Below are positions 43,143 to 56,693 of a stretch of DNA of 64,000 bases, piece by piece. Origin of the DNA: Gonocerus acuteangulatus. Taxonomy: Eukaryota > Arthropoda > Insecta > Hemiptera > Coreidae. How positions within the stretch are numbered: position 1 is the first letter of the stretch; every line of letters starts with the position of its first letter. The notes under the pieces are model-generated. The model did not search any database, was not told the origin of the DNA, and saw nothing but the letters and a program-made list of their open reading frames with translations. The translations under genes and the position numbers were made by a program. The DNA lies in the NCBI GenBank assembly GCA_946811695.1, contig OX328127.1, forward strand, positions 47,963,783-48,027,782, read 5' to 3'.

Positions 43143-44440
43143 GCTTCTAATGCCATGAAGAAGTCTAAGGCGCATATAAAGATGGGTCTTCGAGGTATGC
43201 TGCCATAATAGCATTTCAGGAAATAAGAACATCATCATATATAATTGATCCGACAATCAGATATGAGACTAACGATCCAGTCCAGGCAGAGACACTTGAC
43301 AGAGAGAAAATACACAAAATGCATTTGGACGTACCAAAAGAAATTTGAAGAAGTGTCTGGAAGCAGGAATTATACTGTACAAGGCCTGTGGTTCGACACA
43401 AGAGGGACGATACCAAACACCACTAGTGACTTCCTTGTAACACTGGGATTAGATACTAGCTAGCCTCGCGGAATCAATTCTTATCGATTCCCTGGGGATT
43501 TTGAGCTATCACATTTATGGAAGCCGAATAGCTGCCAGTCATTCTTTCGAAGATTCACCTCGTAAATTTAATAAAAACCAAATTAACCCTCAAAAAAATC
43601 ATTTTTAAAAATAATCTTACCAAATTTCATTTTCATTCCCTCCAAACTCTAAAATAAATTTACAGACATTCCTAAAATTAATTAAATAAATATTCGAAAG
43701 AATGATTAGCAGGCTGTGTGTAAAGCAACCCAATAGATTTGGGCAGCACGCTTTATTTGTTTGTTAAATAAAGCTTTTCTGTTTCTCAGGAAATGTTTCA
43801 TAGTTCTGATTATAGAATTCCATAACTTCACCAGTCTATATAGAATGAACGAGCGTAAGGTTTGTAGTAATTTAAAAAGCCAATATCCAAGCCAAACTCG
43901 ATAAAGTGTAGAATCCAAATCCTTATTAAGCGACTCGCTCATGCATATGGCGCCCAAGCACCCCACAAATTGGATAACTGGTTGAGATTCCGGCTTTCTT
44001 AAGTATCTCTAGCGGGGGTCTTATCTCCCGGTATCCTGTGCCAGAAACGTTCGCTTAATTAAGGCCTATAAATCGGCGAGAGATAGCACTATGGAGTAGC
44101 TATCCAGGGAGGTAGGGGGAGGAGGCGTGCTGCTTGTAATGTATGAAAATCGATAATACTACCGGGTTGGGGGTGTCGAACGTGGACAGAATGCCTTTAA
44201 AGCCCACCGGCACAGGCCTATCTCATGATGGCACCTACTCTAAGTAGGAGCGGCGATAAAGCCGAGAGGAAATCGTTTCAAGCCAGGTGATTGAAATTAT
44301 TTTTTATGCTTTTCCTCAGTTGTCCCCCCCACTCATTTTTTCAAAAGAAAGAAACGGAAAAAAGGAGCTCCTATAATAATTATGACTGAACTATGACAAT
44401 TTGAATCCTATAAATATCACTTCTAGTTAGGTCTCGATTT
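43143..44440. other. No gene seen
   Basis: No recognisable element except a moderately GC-rich stretch at 43990-44280 with gggtcttatctcccggtat and gcccaccggcacaggccta. It has no second copy in the window and no coding motif. Confidence 0.4.
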
Positions 44441-44551
44441 TAGATTGACGAAGGAATATAGGATATTTTTGGAAAATGTCTTCAAATCATTATTGAGCTT
44501 ATCTACTAGATACCGAAAATGACACCTGTAAAAATGTGTGTGTATTGTGCA

Positions 44552-44609
<58 letters not shown>

Positions 44610-44945
44610 AACGCGTGTCTTAACATGACACCCGCCAGAGGTTTTGCTTTTCGCCTTGGAGGCTGGTATATAGCTTTCCACTAGCAAACGGCTGGTACGT
44701 GACCAGCCATGGATGGTGAATATTGATTGAAAGTTAAAAAATGTTTATTTTATTTTTTGACATTTTTGACTTATTTATTTAGAAGACTGACATGATTGTT
44801 AATATCGCAATAAGAAAATTTGAAGATAATTTAACACCATACCCGCCAGAGTTTTTGTTTTTTTCGCCACGGAAGTTGGTATATAGCATACCACTAGCAA
44901 ACGGTTGAGCGAGTTCGTTAACCAGTAAAATTGGAACAGATATAA
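44441..44945 (-). repeat. Family B, degraded, in two pieces
   Basis: It shows gaccttttggaaaatgt-like and ctagataccgaaaatgac, (TA)n at 44549-44605, then gacacccgccagaggttttg and ttccactagcaaacgg (to about 44700). A second block (cgccagagtttttgttt, ggtatatagcataccact, acggttgagcgagttcgtta) lies at 44820-44940. The block is therefore duplicated, with 110 bp of other DNA between. Confidence 0.65.
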
Positions 44946-47655
44946 ATAGATTCTAATGCTTAATAACCTTCCAGTAACTCGCCCAAATAAATTTACTTCC
45001 TACTCTAGCCTAACTACCTTGGTGAGGAATGTGCCATGCTGGACTTTTTTTCAGAGTTTGGCCTTTCAGATTAAAACCGTTGATAAGGAAAGATGTCAAA
45101 TGGTCCTAATGTATATCACTTCTTATCAGTCTAGTACCAAAAAAACGCATAGTAAAAAAGTTTGGAAATTCGCAACTATTTTACTGGTTATAAGATGCCA
45201 TTTGACAAATATATGCATACATATAACATTTTTAGTTAGCCTCATTTTTGGTATGTAGATAGAATAGGATGAAGATTTGTTGAATCTTTTGCTTCCTGAG
45301 TGCAAACTCTTAAGTCACATTGCTTGAGAATGTACTAAAAAGAGAAAATCTCCGAAGCATTGATCGAGGTAATGCTTGAGAGCATTTATTTGAATCCTAT
45401 CTTCTAAGAGGTTTTCTTTGAGCCGAACAGTGCTTTGCTGGCCAATCTTATTGTCAGACACGGACTTGCTTTTCAGCTAAGTCCATTTCAACTTACAGGG
45501 TATTTGAAACCTTTTAAGTTATTTCCCCCTTTAGATATGGTGAGATGTTATCATTTCTGCAATCAGAATTGTTAGAGAATCATTTCAGATCATTTTTTGA
45601 TGTAACGTTGTGAAAAAAGTACTTAACATGTATTGCAAGTTACTAAATTAAGTTTTTTCTTCCCATCCAAATGTTTATATTTTAATATATTTCTTGGAAT
45701 TTATTTCACTGAAATCCTTTAAAAATCTTAGAAGATAACGAAAAACCATGAAGTAGCCAAGACCCAAAAAAAAAAAAAAAAAAAGAAAGAAACTTGAGAA
45801 AATATTCATATTATTCCAAATTACATTTTAGATTAGAATCCATAAATTAAATATTTCATCTAACTATTTCTGAGAAATATATTTCGAAAAAATAACAGAT
45901 CGAGGTATTCAAGCTAACATATTGATTTTTAGTATTGTGTTAAATAATAATGAGCTGTTTTTTCAATCAAATATTCGCTAACTTTTGTGTGTGCATTATA
46001 AATTATTCATGACAATTATTTATGGATTTAAAAAATGTTTGTAGGTGGGACTCTAGAAAAGGAGGTAAACAAAGTTCACTAAATTTGTAAAAAATAAATA
46101 AATATGTGTTTAAAATGTAAATATAAAGTGTTTTATCGATTCCATACTATCAAAGATATATTGTTTATTAAAAATTGCATGCACCTTATCTTTGGCGGAT
46201 TGCATGTTTTTTTTTTTTGTTTTTTTTTTTAACGGCGCATTAACTATTTGGGCTATTAGCGCCAAATTGCATGTTATATCATACTTTGCAATGGAGGGCG
46301 AAATGAAGCTATTGATTAGCACATCATTTCTCTTATCAGTTTTGTAGGATATCAGAATGTAAGATTTTAATGTAACATGTAAATTTTGCTTGGCATTTAC
46401 TATACTGTTAGTATTCGATGTAAATATTAGATGTAAATGTTATTTTGTTTAAGTGGTTCCTTCTTAAATGTATATGTTAGGTTTTGAGTTCTGAGTTACA
46501 TCTTTGGCAGGTAGATTTGCTCTTGTCAGATACTCGTGTCCTATAATGCCTTTGGCCTCCATCATAAAATATCAGCATTAATTTAATAGAATATTGTAAT
46601 AATGTAGGCTCTTTGGCTTAAAGGTGATTCACAGAAATTTCCTTTCTTCAATGCCTCGAGCAGTATTATGTAATAATATTACACAATGCTTCTCGGTAAA
46701 GGATGAAAGACGATATTATGGTCATCTTTAAAAGAGTGTTGGATTCCTCGAAAACATTGTACTTGACGAGCAACGAATGCCTCGGAAATGAGATATTGAT
46801 TAATGAATATTTATACACATGGAATATTTGATTACAAAGTCCGATATTTGAGATATGATTCGGAAGCGAGTTGTTCAGGGTACTTAAATAATCAAACGGC
46901 GTTTTATTGTAAAACTGTTTAGTGTTTCAGAAAATTATGAAGGAATTGATTTTCCATTCAAGAAATAATTATTAGAATACTGAAACGTAGGTAGTAATAA
47001 TTTTTCGAGTTAATTGTGTAGGGTATATCATGTTTAATGGTGAAACCACTGCAAGATCCTCTTTGAAAGTATTAAGTATTTCTGGAAGAGCCATGGGTTA
47101 CTTACGATATTTAAGTGGTGTATGAAAAATCGATCAAACATTAAATACACATTATACTCCATTAAATACATTTTTCATTTTACATTAATTCCTAGAGCGT
47201 ACAGCGTATATAATTTATTAAGGCTCTTTTGGTGGAATGCCATATTTAAGGTGAATATTTAATATTTAGGTAACTAGATATACCTAGTACTTACAAAGCT
47301 TAGTAATTTGCTCCAGTTTCAATGGGTATTAAATAATTTGGTGCGGATTTAATTAGTTCTAGGAAATGTTCGCTTTACACATATTTAATTATGTACCTTA
47401 AAACCCATATGCGCCCCAATATATTGAATGAATTCTAATTTCAACAATCCTTTCATATTTTTTTACAGTACTCCTTTCTAAAAAGGTGGTTATATCCGCA
47501 CGTGTTAATTAATAAACAATTAAAACAATCTCTAAATCACGTTCGTATTATTTGCTCAAACATCATCACAATGGATTAAATAACATATCGGCATCCGAAG
47601 AACCGAAAATATTTCACCAAAACAGGCTGGATAAAGGCCCCGTTAGCTCATTAGT
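44946..47655. other. No gene seen; one SINE-B scrap
   Basis: AT-rich. At 46205-46275 the minus strand has a SINE-B 3' end (gctaatagcccaaatagtta, then atgcgccgtt and an A-run). An A-run is at about 45769-45784. Open frames (44956-45258, 46110-46322) have no motif. Confidence 0.45.
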
Positions 47656-47660
47656 CGTCG

Positions 47661-48420
47661 AACATGTCAATTATTTTCGAATTAGAATGCTCCTATTTAG
47701 TCAAGTATGGCCCTTGTATGCAAAAGTTCGAACTGGAAAATAACTTTTATGTTGATTTTTAGTCGAGTCTAGACCTTTTGTGCATATTTTTAGTCTAGTA
47801 TTGACCTTGTTTGCTCTTTTAGTAGTCCCGATAGCATACTTTCTAGCGAAGCATAGACATCGTATATAGATTTTTAGTCGAGTATAGACCTTTTGTGCAT
47901 ATTTTTAGTCTAGTATTGACCTTGTTTGCTCTTTTAGTAGTCCCGATAGCATGCGTTCTAGGGAAGCATAGACATCGTATATAGATTTTTAGTCGAGTAT
48001 AGACCTTTTGTGCATATTTTTAGTCAAGTATTGACCTTGTTTGCTCTTTTAGTAGTCCCGATAGCATGCGTTCTAGCGAAGCATAGACATCGTATATAGA
48101 TTTTTAGTCGAGTATAGACCTTTTGTGCATATTTTTAGTCTAGTATTGACCTTGTTTGCTCTTTTAGTAGTCCCGATAGCATACGTTCTAGCGAAGCATA
48201 GACATCGTATATAGATTTTTAGTCGAGTATAGACCTTTTGTGCATATTTTTAGTCTAGTATTGACCTTGTTTGCTCTTTTAGTAGTCCCGATAGCATACG
48301 TTCTAGCGAAGCATAGACATCGTATATAGATTTTTAGTCGAGTATGGACTTTGTATGCCCACGAACGAGTTAGTATAGGCCTTGTGTGCACATTTTTACG
48401 TGGCAATTGACTCCGTAAAC
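47661..48420 (+). repeat. Tandem repeat, 115-bp unit
   Basis: The unit start agtcgagtatagacc recurs at 47761, 47876, 47991, 48106, 48221 and 48336, exactly 115 bp apart, so five complete units plus partial ones on both sides (from about 47661 and to about 48420). Units differ by only a few bases (atactt or atacgt or atgcgt; agcg or aggg). Each unit is itself made of four related parts of 31, 29, 28 and 27 bp, most ending in a T-rich stretch before agt. The minus frame 48188-48406 is an accident of the repeat. Confidence 0.95.
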
Positions 48421-48639
48421 CTAATCATAGTCATAATCATAATTCAGCCGCCAGTGCATTCATCCCTCATCTGACGAGCATTTGTATTGAGAAAATACTC
48501 TGTAGGCCCATGGACAGCGTTGTGAGCCGGTTGGAGTATATCAATAATTAGAAACCACAAAATCAATAAAACTCAAGAAAAGTTGTCAAAACCAAACTAT
48601 TATCAAGGAAAGAGGCACGCATGCCCATTCATCGTCAAG

Positions 48640-48870
48640 GGAAATATATGAATTGTTAGAAAATAACATTTTATCAACAGACAAGGTTTTTGTTTTTATG
48701 TAGAAATATCTTGAAAACGGTTAAGAAATTGTATTTAGTGGACGCCGATCATTCGAATACCTTTTAAATCCTGTCTAGTTTGTTAAAAAGTGCATTTCCT
48801 TTTACCTCAATCGGAGAAAGTGGCGTTTGATGTTTTTTCTAAACTGTTTTCCCTTGCAGTGATGCGAAAA
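48640..48870 (-). repeat. Family A body, degraded
   Basis: The strings aacattttatcaacagaca, atcttgaaaacggttaag and cctcaatcggagaaagtgg follow the order of 30060-30240. No termini are visible. Confidence 0.5.
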
Positions 48871-49705
48871 TATCGAAAGTTTCTACTCTATATTCTCCAG
48901 CTCATACCAAATATTAGCATCATATGAAAACACGCCAAGGCGGCGAAGTTTCTGAGCATTGGATTTTTTGTCCTGATGGAATTTCAAGTTTTGTGGTGTT
49001 GTTTACCCAAATATTCAACAAACAATAAATATTTGAATTCCACCGAGAATCCTTTGAGACTGGTTATCAGCGGTAGAGGTGGTTCCTATTGTTCAAGGCG
49101 GATGGACAGATATTTGGGGAAATGAATAGAAATCAATACTAGCAAGAGGGAGGCCCGTAGCCCGTACGTGGGTTGAATCTGGTCGAGGGCTCCTTGCTCC
49201 GTTTGCCCGAATAACGAAAATTGGTCGAGTAGTCTTTTGTGGTTCTACTTCCCTGAGGCCTTTTGCTTTCGAAGCAATGAACTCTGGATCCACTCCATTA
49301 GGGTTGATTTCCTTCTTTTCTAATACCACAATTTTTATTTTTCACGATAATTGAAAGATATATTTATTATTGTTTCACATATCAAGACATATAATTTTAT
49401 GAATCTATTTCTTATATAACCCCTTCTCGTTTTACTCTTCAATGTGTTACCACATTGAGCCACGGGGATGCAGTCCACAACATGGCAAGTCAATTCGAGC
49501 AAAGGAGATAAAGCTTTAGACAGACTGCATGGCGCAATATTTATGGAATGCTGGACAATGTTATTGTGAATTAGTCTCAGAGTGTGTTCTCTAGAAGTTG
49601 AGAAAAACACAAGAAGGATTCATAGTTACGCAATAATGCTAATGATTATAACACTTTTATAAAATATGAAGTCGGTCAGAAAGTCCGTGTGTTTCTTCTT
49701 TGGGG
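48871..49705. other. Unassigned; one short open frame
   Basis: The minus frame 49093-49329 (78 codons) has a less AT-biased composition than its surroundings (KGLREVEPQKTTRPIFVIRA is part of it), but I recognise no domain and see no second copy. A host exon or an unknown element fragment are both possible. The rest is AT-rich. Confidence 0.25.
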
Positions 49706-49710
49706 GGGGA

Positions 49711-49842
49711 GGGTATGGTGCGGCAAGGAACTATCTCAATGGGCCTTGAGATGAGAAAAATTCCTGCCGCCAGAGGGACTCGACCCCTCATCTCCCGCAT
49801 GAGAATCTAAGGCGTTAGCCACTAGGCAACCGTTGATTGTAT
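49711..49842 (-). mobile_element. SINE-B, 3'-truncated copy
   Basis: On the minus strand: a decayed head (ggttgcctagtggctaacg), box B GGGTCGAGTCCC, ctggcggcaggaatttttc and ccgcaccatac. The gatgcgccgt end is missing and a G-run precedes it on the plus strand. Confidence 0.75.
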
Positions 49843-50881
49843 TTGATTTTTGTAAACAAGGTCCGTCACAAGGTACGTGCGTATTTTTGTGAGATTTTTA
49901 AGTAGGAGAAATAAAACACAATTTAAGATATACCAATGATATATTTTTCTTCACTGCCTACTACTATTTCTCGCCGATTTACTGGTAGCTTTTAAATTTA
50001 ATTTGCAATTTCTCTTTGATTGAAACAAAATTGAAAGTTCATTTAGTACATGGTGTTTATAAATTAACTTCTTCACTAGTAAAAATATTTTTAAGGCACG
50101 AAATAAGATAAAATATCGTGGAGTAATGTCTCGGGAATAGTCAGGATATGATAAAAGCTCTCAAATAAATTCAATATTTTTTATTAGCGACGTTTAAAAC
50201 GAAAGTGATCTACCATTTCCCATGATAAGACATCACTTTTACATTTACATTTACGGTTTGCGAAGGGTGTTTAATTAATGAAATAAATTCATTCTCTTTT
50301 TGCGATCTGATCCACTGTTATAGTGGATATGACTCCACAAGATATTTAACTGGACGTACTGAGCAGACGTACTGGGTTAAGCATCATATGTTCACAAACC
50401 TTTTTAATCCATTTCTGGTTAGTTCTTAATGTAGTAGTATGTTCAACATGTAAACTATTAATTTTTATCGCTGCTGATCTAGCAGATTCGCCACACGAAA
50501 ATAAAATGTTACACAACACATCTGTATTGATTATTTATATTAATTTTCTATAATTACTAATATGCGTCTGAAATTTTCTAAAATTAGCGACAGACTATAC
50601 ATACATTATAATACATATAATGACTGTGATATATTATTAAAAAAATGGTAAGTGCCGAAAGGCATGAAATCGTGTGGTCTAGTGGTGAGTCTTAGTAGAT
50701 CATATCCATGTTTCCATTACGCACGAACTTATTGACTGACGTAATAGATGAGAGGAAAGGAAAGCAGTAAAACTAGAGAAACATAAATGGCTAGACACTA
50801 TAAGTTTAGTATGAAGTATTCCTAAACGCAAATGCAAAATATGTAATTTTTAATTTATAATAATAATAATAAAGTTTTTCG

Positions 50882-51066
50882 GGGTCTCCCGTGGTCTAAT
50901 GGCTAGCGCCTTGGATTCATAAGTGGGAGATGGTGGGTTCGATTCCCAACCTCCGGCAGGAATTTTATCATCCCACGGCTCGCTGGTAAAATTCCTCGCT
51001 GCACCCTGGACGTCGGCGCTAATGACCTAGGTGTAGATGCGCCGTAAAAAAAAAAAAAAAAAAATA
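50882..51066 (+). mobile_element. SINE-B, full length with 14-bp target-site duplication
   Basis: Head gggtctcccgtggtctaatg, box A gtctaatggctagcgcc, box B GGTTCGATTCCC, 3' end gatgcgccgt followed by about 18 A. It is flanked by aataaagtttttcg at 50868-50881 and 51067-51080; the first G of the element may belong to either. This is one of the best preserved copies. Confidence 0.92.
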
Positions 51067-51080
51067 AATAAAGTTTTTCG

Positions 51081-51960
51081 TAAATCGAACAACCGATCGA
51101 TTCCCGTAAATAAATAAATTATTTGCGCATTTAAATTAAGAGCTTAAGTTAAATATGAAAAGCGTATAATAATAATAATATAATTTTTTTCTAGAAACTC
51201 ATATTCCAGTAAAGATTGCAAAATTCACAATTTAAGACTGTATCAAAAGTTTTTTCTTGAGATTTGACTCACTTGGTAGTAGATTTGAGTAAAAATATTG
51301 AAAGAGCGACCTAGTAAACTAGCTTGATTCGAGGTACTTTCACGGGTAAATATTTGATTTTGCATCCACCATAACTGAAAATTAGTGCTAACTCCGGAAA
51401 CTAAGCTCACACTTCACCACACTCTTCCCTGTTTGTCTCTAGTAATAGAATCTTCAATATTTGTGTTAGGTAGGAAATGTTAAAATGGCATAATTATAGC
51501 GTACCTATCAAATAAATCTATTTTATTAGGAAATGATTGAAATATAACGTGAACTAATATTATTGTACATTATACGTCTTACATGCCCACGCACGCCAAC
51601 ATAATTTATGACTTTTGTTTTACACCAACCTTTTCTTGTAAGAGTAATATATGTTACAAAAAATAACAAATCATTACTACACGGTTTAATTTTTTCCAAT
51701 GTATTTACATCCATTTAAAACGTTATTATGATGAGCGGTTCTTCGGACCATAGCAAGAGACTTGTGTAAGCTGCCACGAGTGTAGAGCGGCTATTATGAT
51801 ATCTGAACAGAGAAGAAATCCAACTTTTCGGTACTTATTTTACTTTTATGACCACAATTTCTTATAACCTGTACTTGAAAAAATCCACCCAACCCATAAT
51901 TAGTATGAGGTATGAGGCCTGAGCTATATAAGTAAGATTTTTTTTTAAAGATTTTTAGGG
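51081..51960. other. No gene seen
   Basis: AT-rich, no recognised element. Confidence 0.5.
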
Positions 51961-52114
51961 GCGCACCCCTACATTTTTATTCGAGGTTTAAACTTGGAAT
52001 CCCAGACCGTCCCACCATATAATTAAATTAAATTTAAAATAGACATGAAAAATCGGACACCTCTACAGAAAATAGCCCTCTGGGCCTTCGCGACCTATTA
52101 CAGGACTAAAATTT

Positions 52115-52178
<64 letters not shown>
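51961..52178 (+). mobile_element. SINE-A, decayed, ending in (TA)n
   Basis: Traces in order: tttttattcgaggtttaaac, ttggaatcccagaccgtccc, acctctacagaaaatagccc, gaccta and ttacaggact, then a (TA)n tract at 52117-52178. The middle of the body is lost. Confidence 0.55.
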
Positions 52179-52179
<1 letters not shown>

Positions 52180-52744
52180 CGTAAAAATACAGCTTTGAAA
52201 GAAAGAAGACCTTCCCTCATAGACAACACAGCACGTAGTGTTTAATCATATGAGGCATTTATTTTTCCTTCCGATGGAAGTGGCTTAGGTAATCAGAAAA
52301 GCATATTTCTATCTTTCCAGTATATTTTTACCTCTGTAGTATATTTCTATAGGTCTTACGCAATTTATGCTACTATAAACTCTTAATTTTGCGTAGGTAT
52401 TTATTTTAATTTCTCTTTCCTATATGTGAAATTAGTCCCCGGTATCAGGAACAGATTGGGATTTTTTTCTTCTTAATAAATAAATGGTTTAGGAAAGAAA
52501 TTGACCAACCTGCCGTACGCAACAAACGAAAAAATGAATATTAAACAAATACAATTTTGAATTCCTTTAATGTGATATATCTTATGAACATATTCATTTA
52601 TATGTAAATATGTATACACACACTTAAATTTACTCCTGTTTGCCTATAATGCTATATCTTTTACGAATCTTCTTGATTTCAGGTATTCAATATTTCTTGA
52701 CTTCTTCAACGGACAGGACCTTTTATAATCAGGTAGGATTAATT

Positions 52745-53030
52745 AATACTAATAAAAATCATTATCTATATAGATAAAAATCATGTGTCTGTTTATCTGT
52801 TTGTTTCTTATACAAATCCACACCGTTTGACCGATTTAGACCTAACTGGGTACTCAGGTAGGTCTTCTTGATACGGAGAGTGTCATAGGCTAGTACAAAA
52901 ATGTCTACCTGCTGTCTGTCTGCATGTTTATTCCTTATACAAATCCACACAGTTCGACCGATTTTGATCAAACTTGACACATATGTAGGTCTTGATTCGG
53001 GAAGTATGTCAGAGGTCACGGGTTCGAAAC
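52745..53030 (-). repeat. Family D units, inverted copy
   Basis: Two units with gtgtctgtttatctgtttg, ttatacaaatccacaccg, gaccgattt and taggtcttcttgatacgg; the second repeats the order from ctgctgtctgtctgcatg. It corresponds to the units at 26860-27060 on the opposite strand. The end gtcacgggttcgaaactat looks like a B box but has no A box. Confidence 0.65.
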
Positions 53031-55289
53031 TATGAGCCCAAATTGTTGCAGATTTGCGTTATTAGATTTTAATATTACTTATTTGGTTTCTAATTTATTT
53101 TTGATTTTCTAGATGCACAAAGTAGGTGTAGCATAGCACACCGGGTTACAGCGAGTAATAAAATATATAAATAAAATGTAAATTTCTAATGCGTAAAACC
53201 AAGGGCTGATAATGGGCTTAGGTTGTGTTAATTTCGAAATACTGTCTCAACAACGGATATTATTGTTGTCTTTGAAGTCATTACAATAATTATGTTTCTT
53301 TTCTATTTTACGAAGCACGCCTGTTTTTTCCGAAGGAACTCTTTTTTTCTTTTTAAATATTTGACAGAGAAGCATAAGGCGGTTAAAGAGGAAACAACAA
53401 ACATGTGGAGCTTAAACGAGCAATTGGTACTTGATTGAGTTGATTATTCCTTATTGACACTAATTGAGTCTTGTTGGTATGTCCCCCTCCAAATTGAACA
53501 CTTCGAGAAAAACTATTGGTTCTTTAGGGTTAAAAAACAAGGCTGGTTAATATGGTGCAATTAAACAGCATTCTTTGTAATTGCAACAGACTTGGCAGTT
53601 AATGAATAAAATATCTTAATACTTCTTCTGGAAAAGTTTTACATGTTACACTTGAGAAATGGCGAACATGTGAACATAATATGTATATATTATATTAAAA
53701 TCCATCTGATGATTTGGGGTTCCAGACAGTAAAATTCAAGTACTTTTCTCGCAATTTTACAACAAAACTAAAGATATATCCTTAAAGCGATTTAATTAAA
53801 ATTCCTCAATTCAGCATCCGTATAAAAACAGTACTGGGAGAACTGACAAACTGGCTGAGCTCATTATTGTAAACTCGCTAGGAATCCTGCATCGCCATTT
53901 ATAGGAGTGACCTACGAATGATGTGAAGAGGAATAATATAATTTCGGATTTACCGAGCTGTCCTTTTTTAATTAGATAACGTTTTTTTTTTTTTAATTCC
54001 GTTGAATCTCCAACTATTTATTTTTATTTATTTATTTATGAGCGACCGTAACTAAGGCGACTCGCTCAGAACAAAAATTACATAAAAAAAAAACAATCAT
54101 CAAAAATAATAAAAGAATCTCCAACTAAGAGTGATAAGTATGCTGTGTCATATCAATCCATTGAAAATGAGCAGCATATGAATAAAAAAAAATGTATTTA
54201 TCTCTAAAAATCGCGAAGATCGTTTTCACGAGAATCTCTCCTAAAAAAAAATTGTCAGAGATTATGCGGATCATGAATTAAAACTATCGAATGAAACAAA
54301 GTTATTTTTTCACTGCATGTTATTAATATTGCATCGTTTTGGATGGATGTAGTTGGAAAAAACTGGAAAAGGTAGAATCCATTGTCGAGCTCTTAATACC
54401 TTTAGGATTTGCAGATTTTACTTTGGAATAAAGAAAAAACAAAACATTTCGACATTTTGCTCGGCATACCTACTACTTGTTTAACGACTTTTTTCTGATT
54501 TTAGGATGTCCTGCTTCAACCTATGTTGAGATGAGACTTGAAGGAAGTGCCAGATGCTCTGCGTTTTGAGGAGTATGTCAATCCTTCCCCTGCGCCTTTA
54601 GTACTTGTTAGAATTTTACGTTTACGAGGTTTCATGCTCTACATTATCTGGTTGATGGCCATAGGTTTAGAAGCTTGCATTTCAGGTTTGAAAATATATT
54701 TTCTCGATTTATAAAGAGTCAAGTTCGAAATAAAAACCATAATAATGGCTTACTAGTACGTTGCGCAGTAGCCTTTAATTTCGCTGACTTTGCTACTAAT
54801 TGGAAGGGGTGTAGCCTCCTCCTTTTCCTCCCTCATCATTATTCATCCCTGAGTGGTCATCATCAGGTGATTCATCACCAATAGCATCGATAAGCCTCTG
54901 AGTCATCTCTTCTCTCACGCAGATCTCTCCCTTCGGCTTTACATTCCTCCTTCCCCCTTAGACATTATTAGAAAAGCTTTTAAAAAACTATTTTTCATCG
55001 GGCACTCTCAGCATATTGCTCACGCAGTACCGAGCGCGAGTCAAATAAAGTGAAGCCACGCGTGGCGCTGTCTGATGGGGCAAATGGGTTTATGCATATT
55101 TCATAAAGGCAATGACGTTATGAATCCGCTGACTATTGTATTGTTTGCGTTATGTTGTTTCAATGTAATATTAATTTCAAATCAGGTTTGTGGGATGTTT
55201 TAAGAGGATGGAGATTTCATTAAAGATATTATAACATATCCCATATAACCCTGTTCGTCGTCCGCAATGTAAGTCCTAGAGCCAAACTC
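53031..55289. other. No gene seen
   Basis: AT-rich with A- and T-runs. A GC-richer stretch at 54780-55080 has overlapping short frames and no motif. Confidence 0.45.
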
Positions 55290-55680
55290 CAGGAGCCCTT
55301 CTTTTAACACTTTATGAAAGAAAGTAGCTATTATCGTTGGGCTCATGTAAAAAGTTATGAATGATTTCTACAAATCTTCCTCTAGAAACTGGAAATAACA
55401 CCCGTTTAAATTAATTGCATTTATGTGTGTTAACATAAAAGTCGTCACAATTATCGTTATAACGCCTCGAAACTGGGTATATAGCATTCCCACGATAAAC
55501 GACTCGATCTTGGAACAAGCAAAATCGGTCTATCTGAAGAGGAAGAGTACTCCGGACACAAAGTTGGAATATCTCCTGACGGTTGAAACTTTTGGAACAA
55601 ACATTGCGTACGTTGGGGATAATTTATGCGAAAGATTTGTTCTGAAAATAACTTAAATCGGTACATCAGGATTGAGCTGG
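55290..55680 (-). repeat. Family B, strongly diverged, without (TA)n
   Basis: The family order is kept: aaagaaagtagctattatcg, atttctacaaatcttcc, ggaaataacacccg, gtgtgttaacata, ctgggtatatagcattccc, aaaatcggtctatctgaag, gagtactccggaca, cgttggggataatttatgcg. The microsatellite is absent and divergence is high, so it is an old copy. The frame 55423-55656 is incidental. Confidence 0.6.
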
Positions 55681-56624
55681 TCATTTATTTGGCTGTCTGG
55701 TGGTAATGTTTGCTTTTTTGACACGGCTCTCGGTATACATGGTCTCCAAGAAATATATGTACAAAGCACAACTCCTTAGAAGGTAGGGTTTAATCTGTAT
55801 TGTTTTCTTCTTAGGGTGCTTTGACTTCTAGGATTATAAGCATTATATTAGTCCGCACTTTGTTCGGATCGAATTAAGCTGCAAAACATAGCAGCTAAAG
55901 GGCCTTGATTTCCTTGATCTTGACCAGAGGCTACTGATTAGTTATAATAAAAAATATCTCAAATATAATCTGAAAATACATCGTTATAACGAAAAGAAAT
56001 AATAGTGGGAAGATATGAAATGTAACAATTGTAACAATTTCTCTGGAAATTGATTGCGATTTCAATCCAACAATGAAAAAAGGACTAATTGGAAGAAAAT
56101 AAGTCACGGAAACGGGATGTGCGTAATGTCACTAAATGTTCACCAGCAATGGGGGAAGAGAAGATATAATTACATGAACAAATGCATCAAATAATGTGGG
56201 AATTTTCGTTACTAATTTTAAGATTTAATGTCGTCGAGGGACTCTAAAGTAATTGAAGACGGCCGCCTTCTCCATTTAAATTAATCATGGGCTAGAGAGG
56301 TGAAGAATAATTTCCATGATAAAGCTAATTACAATAGAAAGATTAATGAATGCCTTCTTCCAACGCCACGTCTTCAATCGTTAATATTAATAGTAAGACA
56401 GCTTGACATTTATTAACCACGCCGGTGGGCGTTTATCATTCATTAGCAATTTATACAAGATCGGCTATTATTTATAGTTCTCAATATTTAATGTTGCCTT
56501 TGATTTTAGCGTCTTATTAGGGAGGAAAACTCGCTTGTTCTCTTGATGACATAATTCTGAAGTACAGTCACGTTTAGCTTCCTAAATGTCTCGTATAAAC
56601 AGACAGGTGTTTCACATCTTTTTC

Positions 56625-56693
<69 letters not shown>

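Noticed and set aside
47661..48420. CRISPR-like regular repeat array
   Set aside because: The units are directly adjacent without unique spacers, the period is 115 bp, and the sequence is eukaryotic; it is a tandem repeat.
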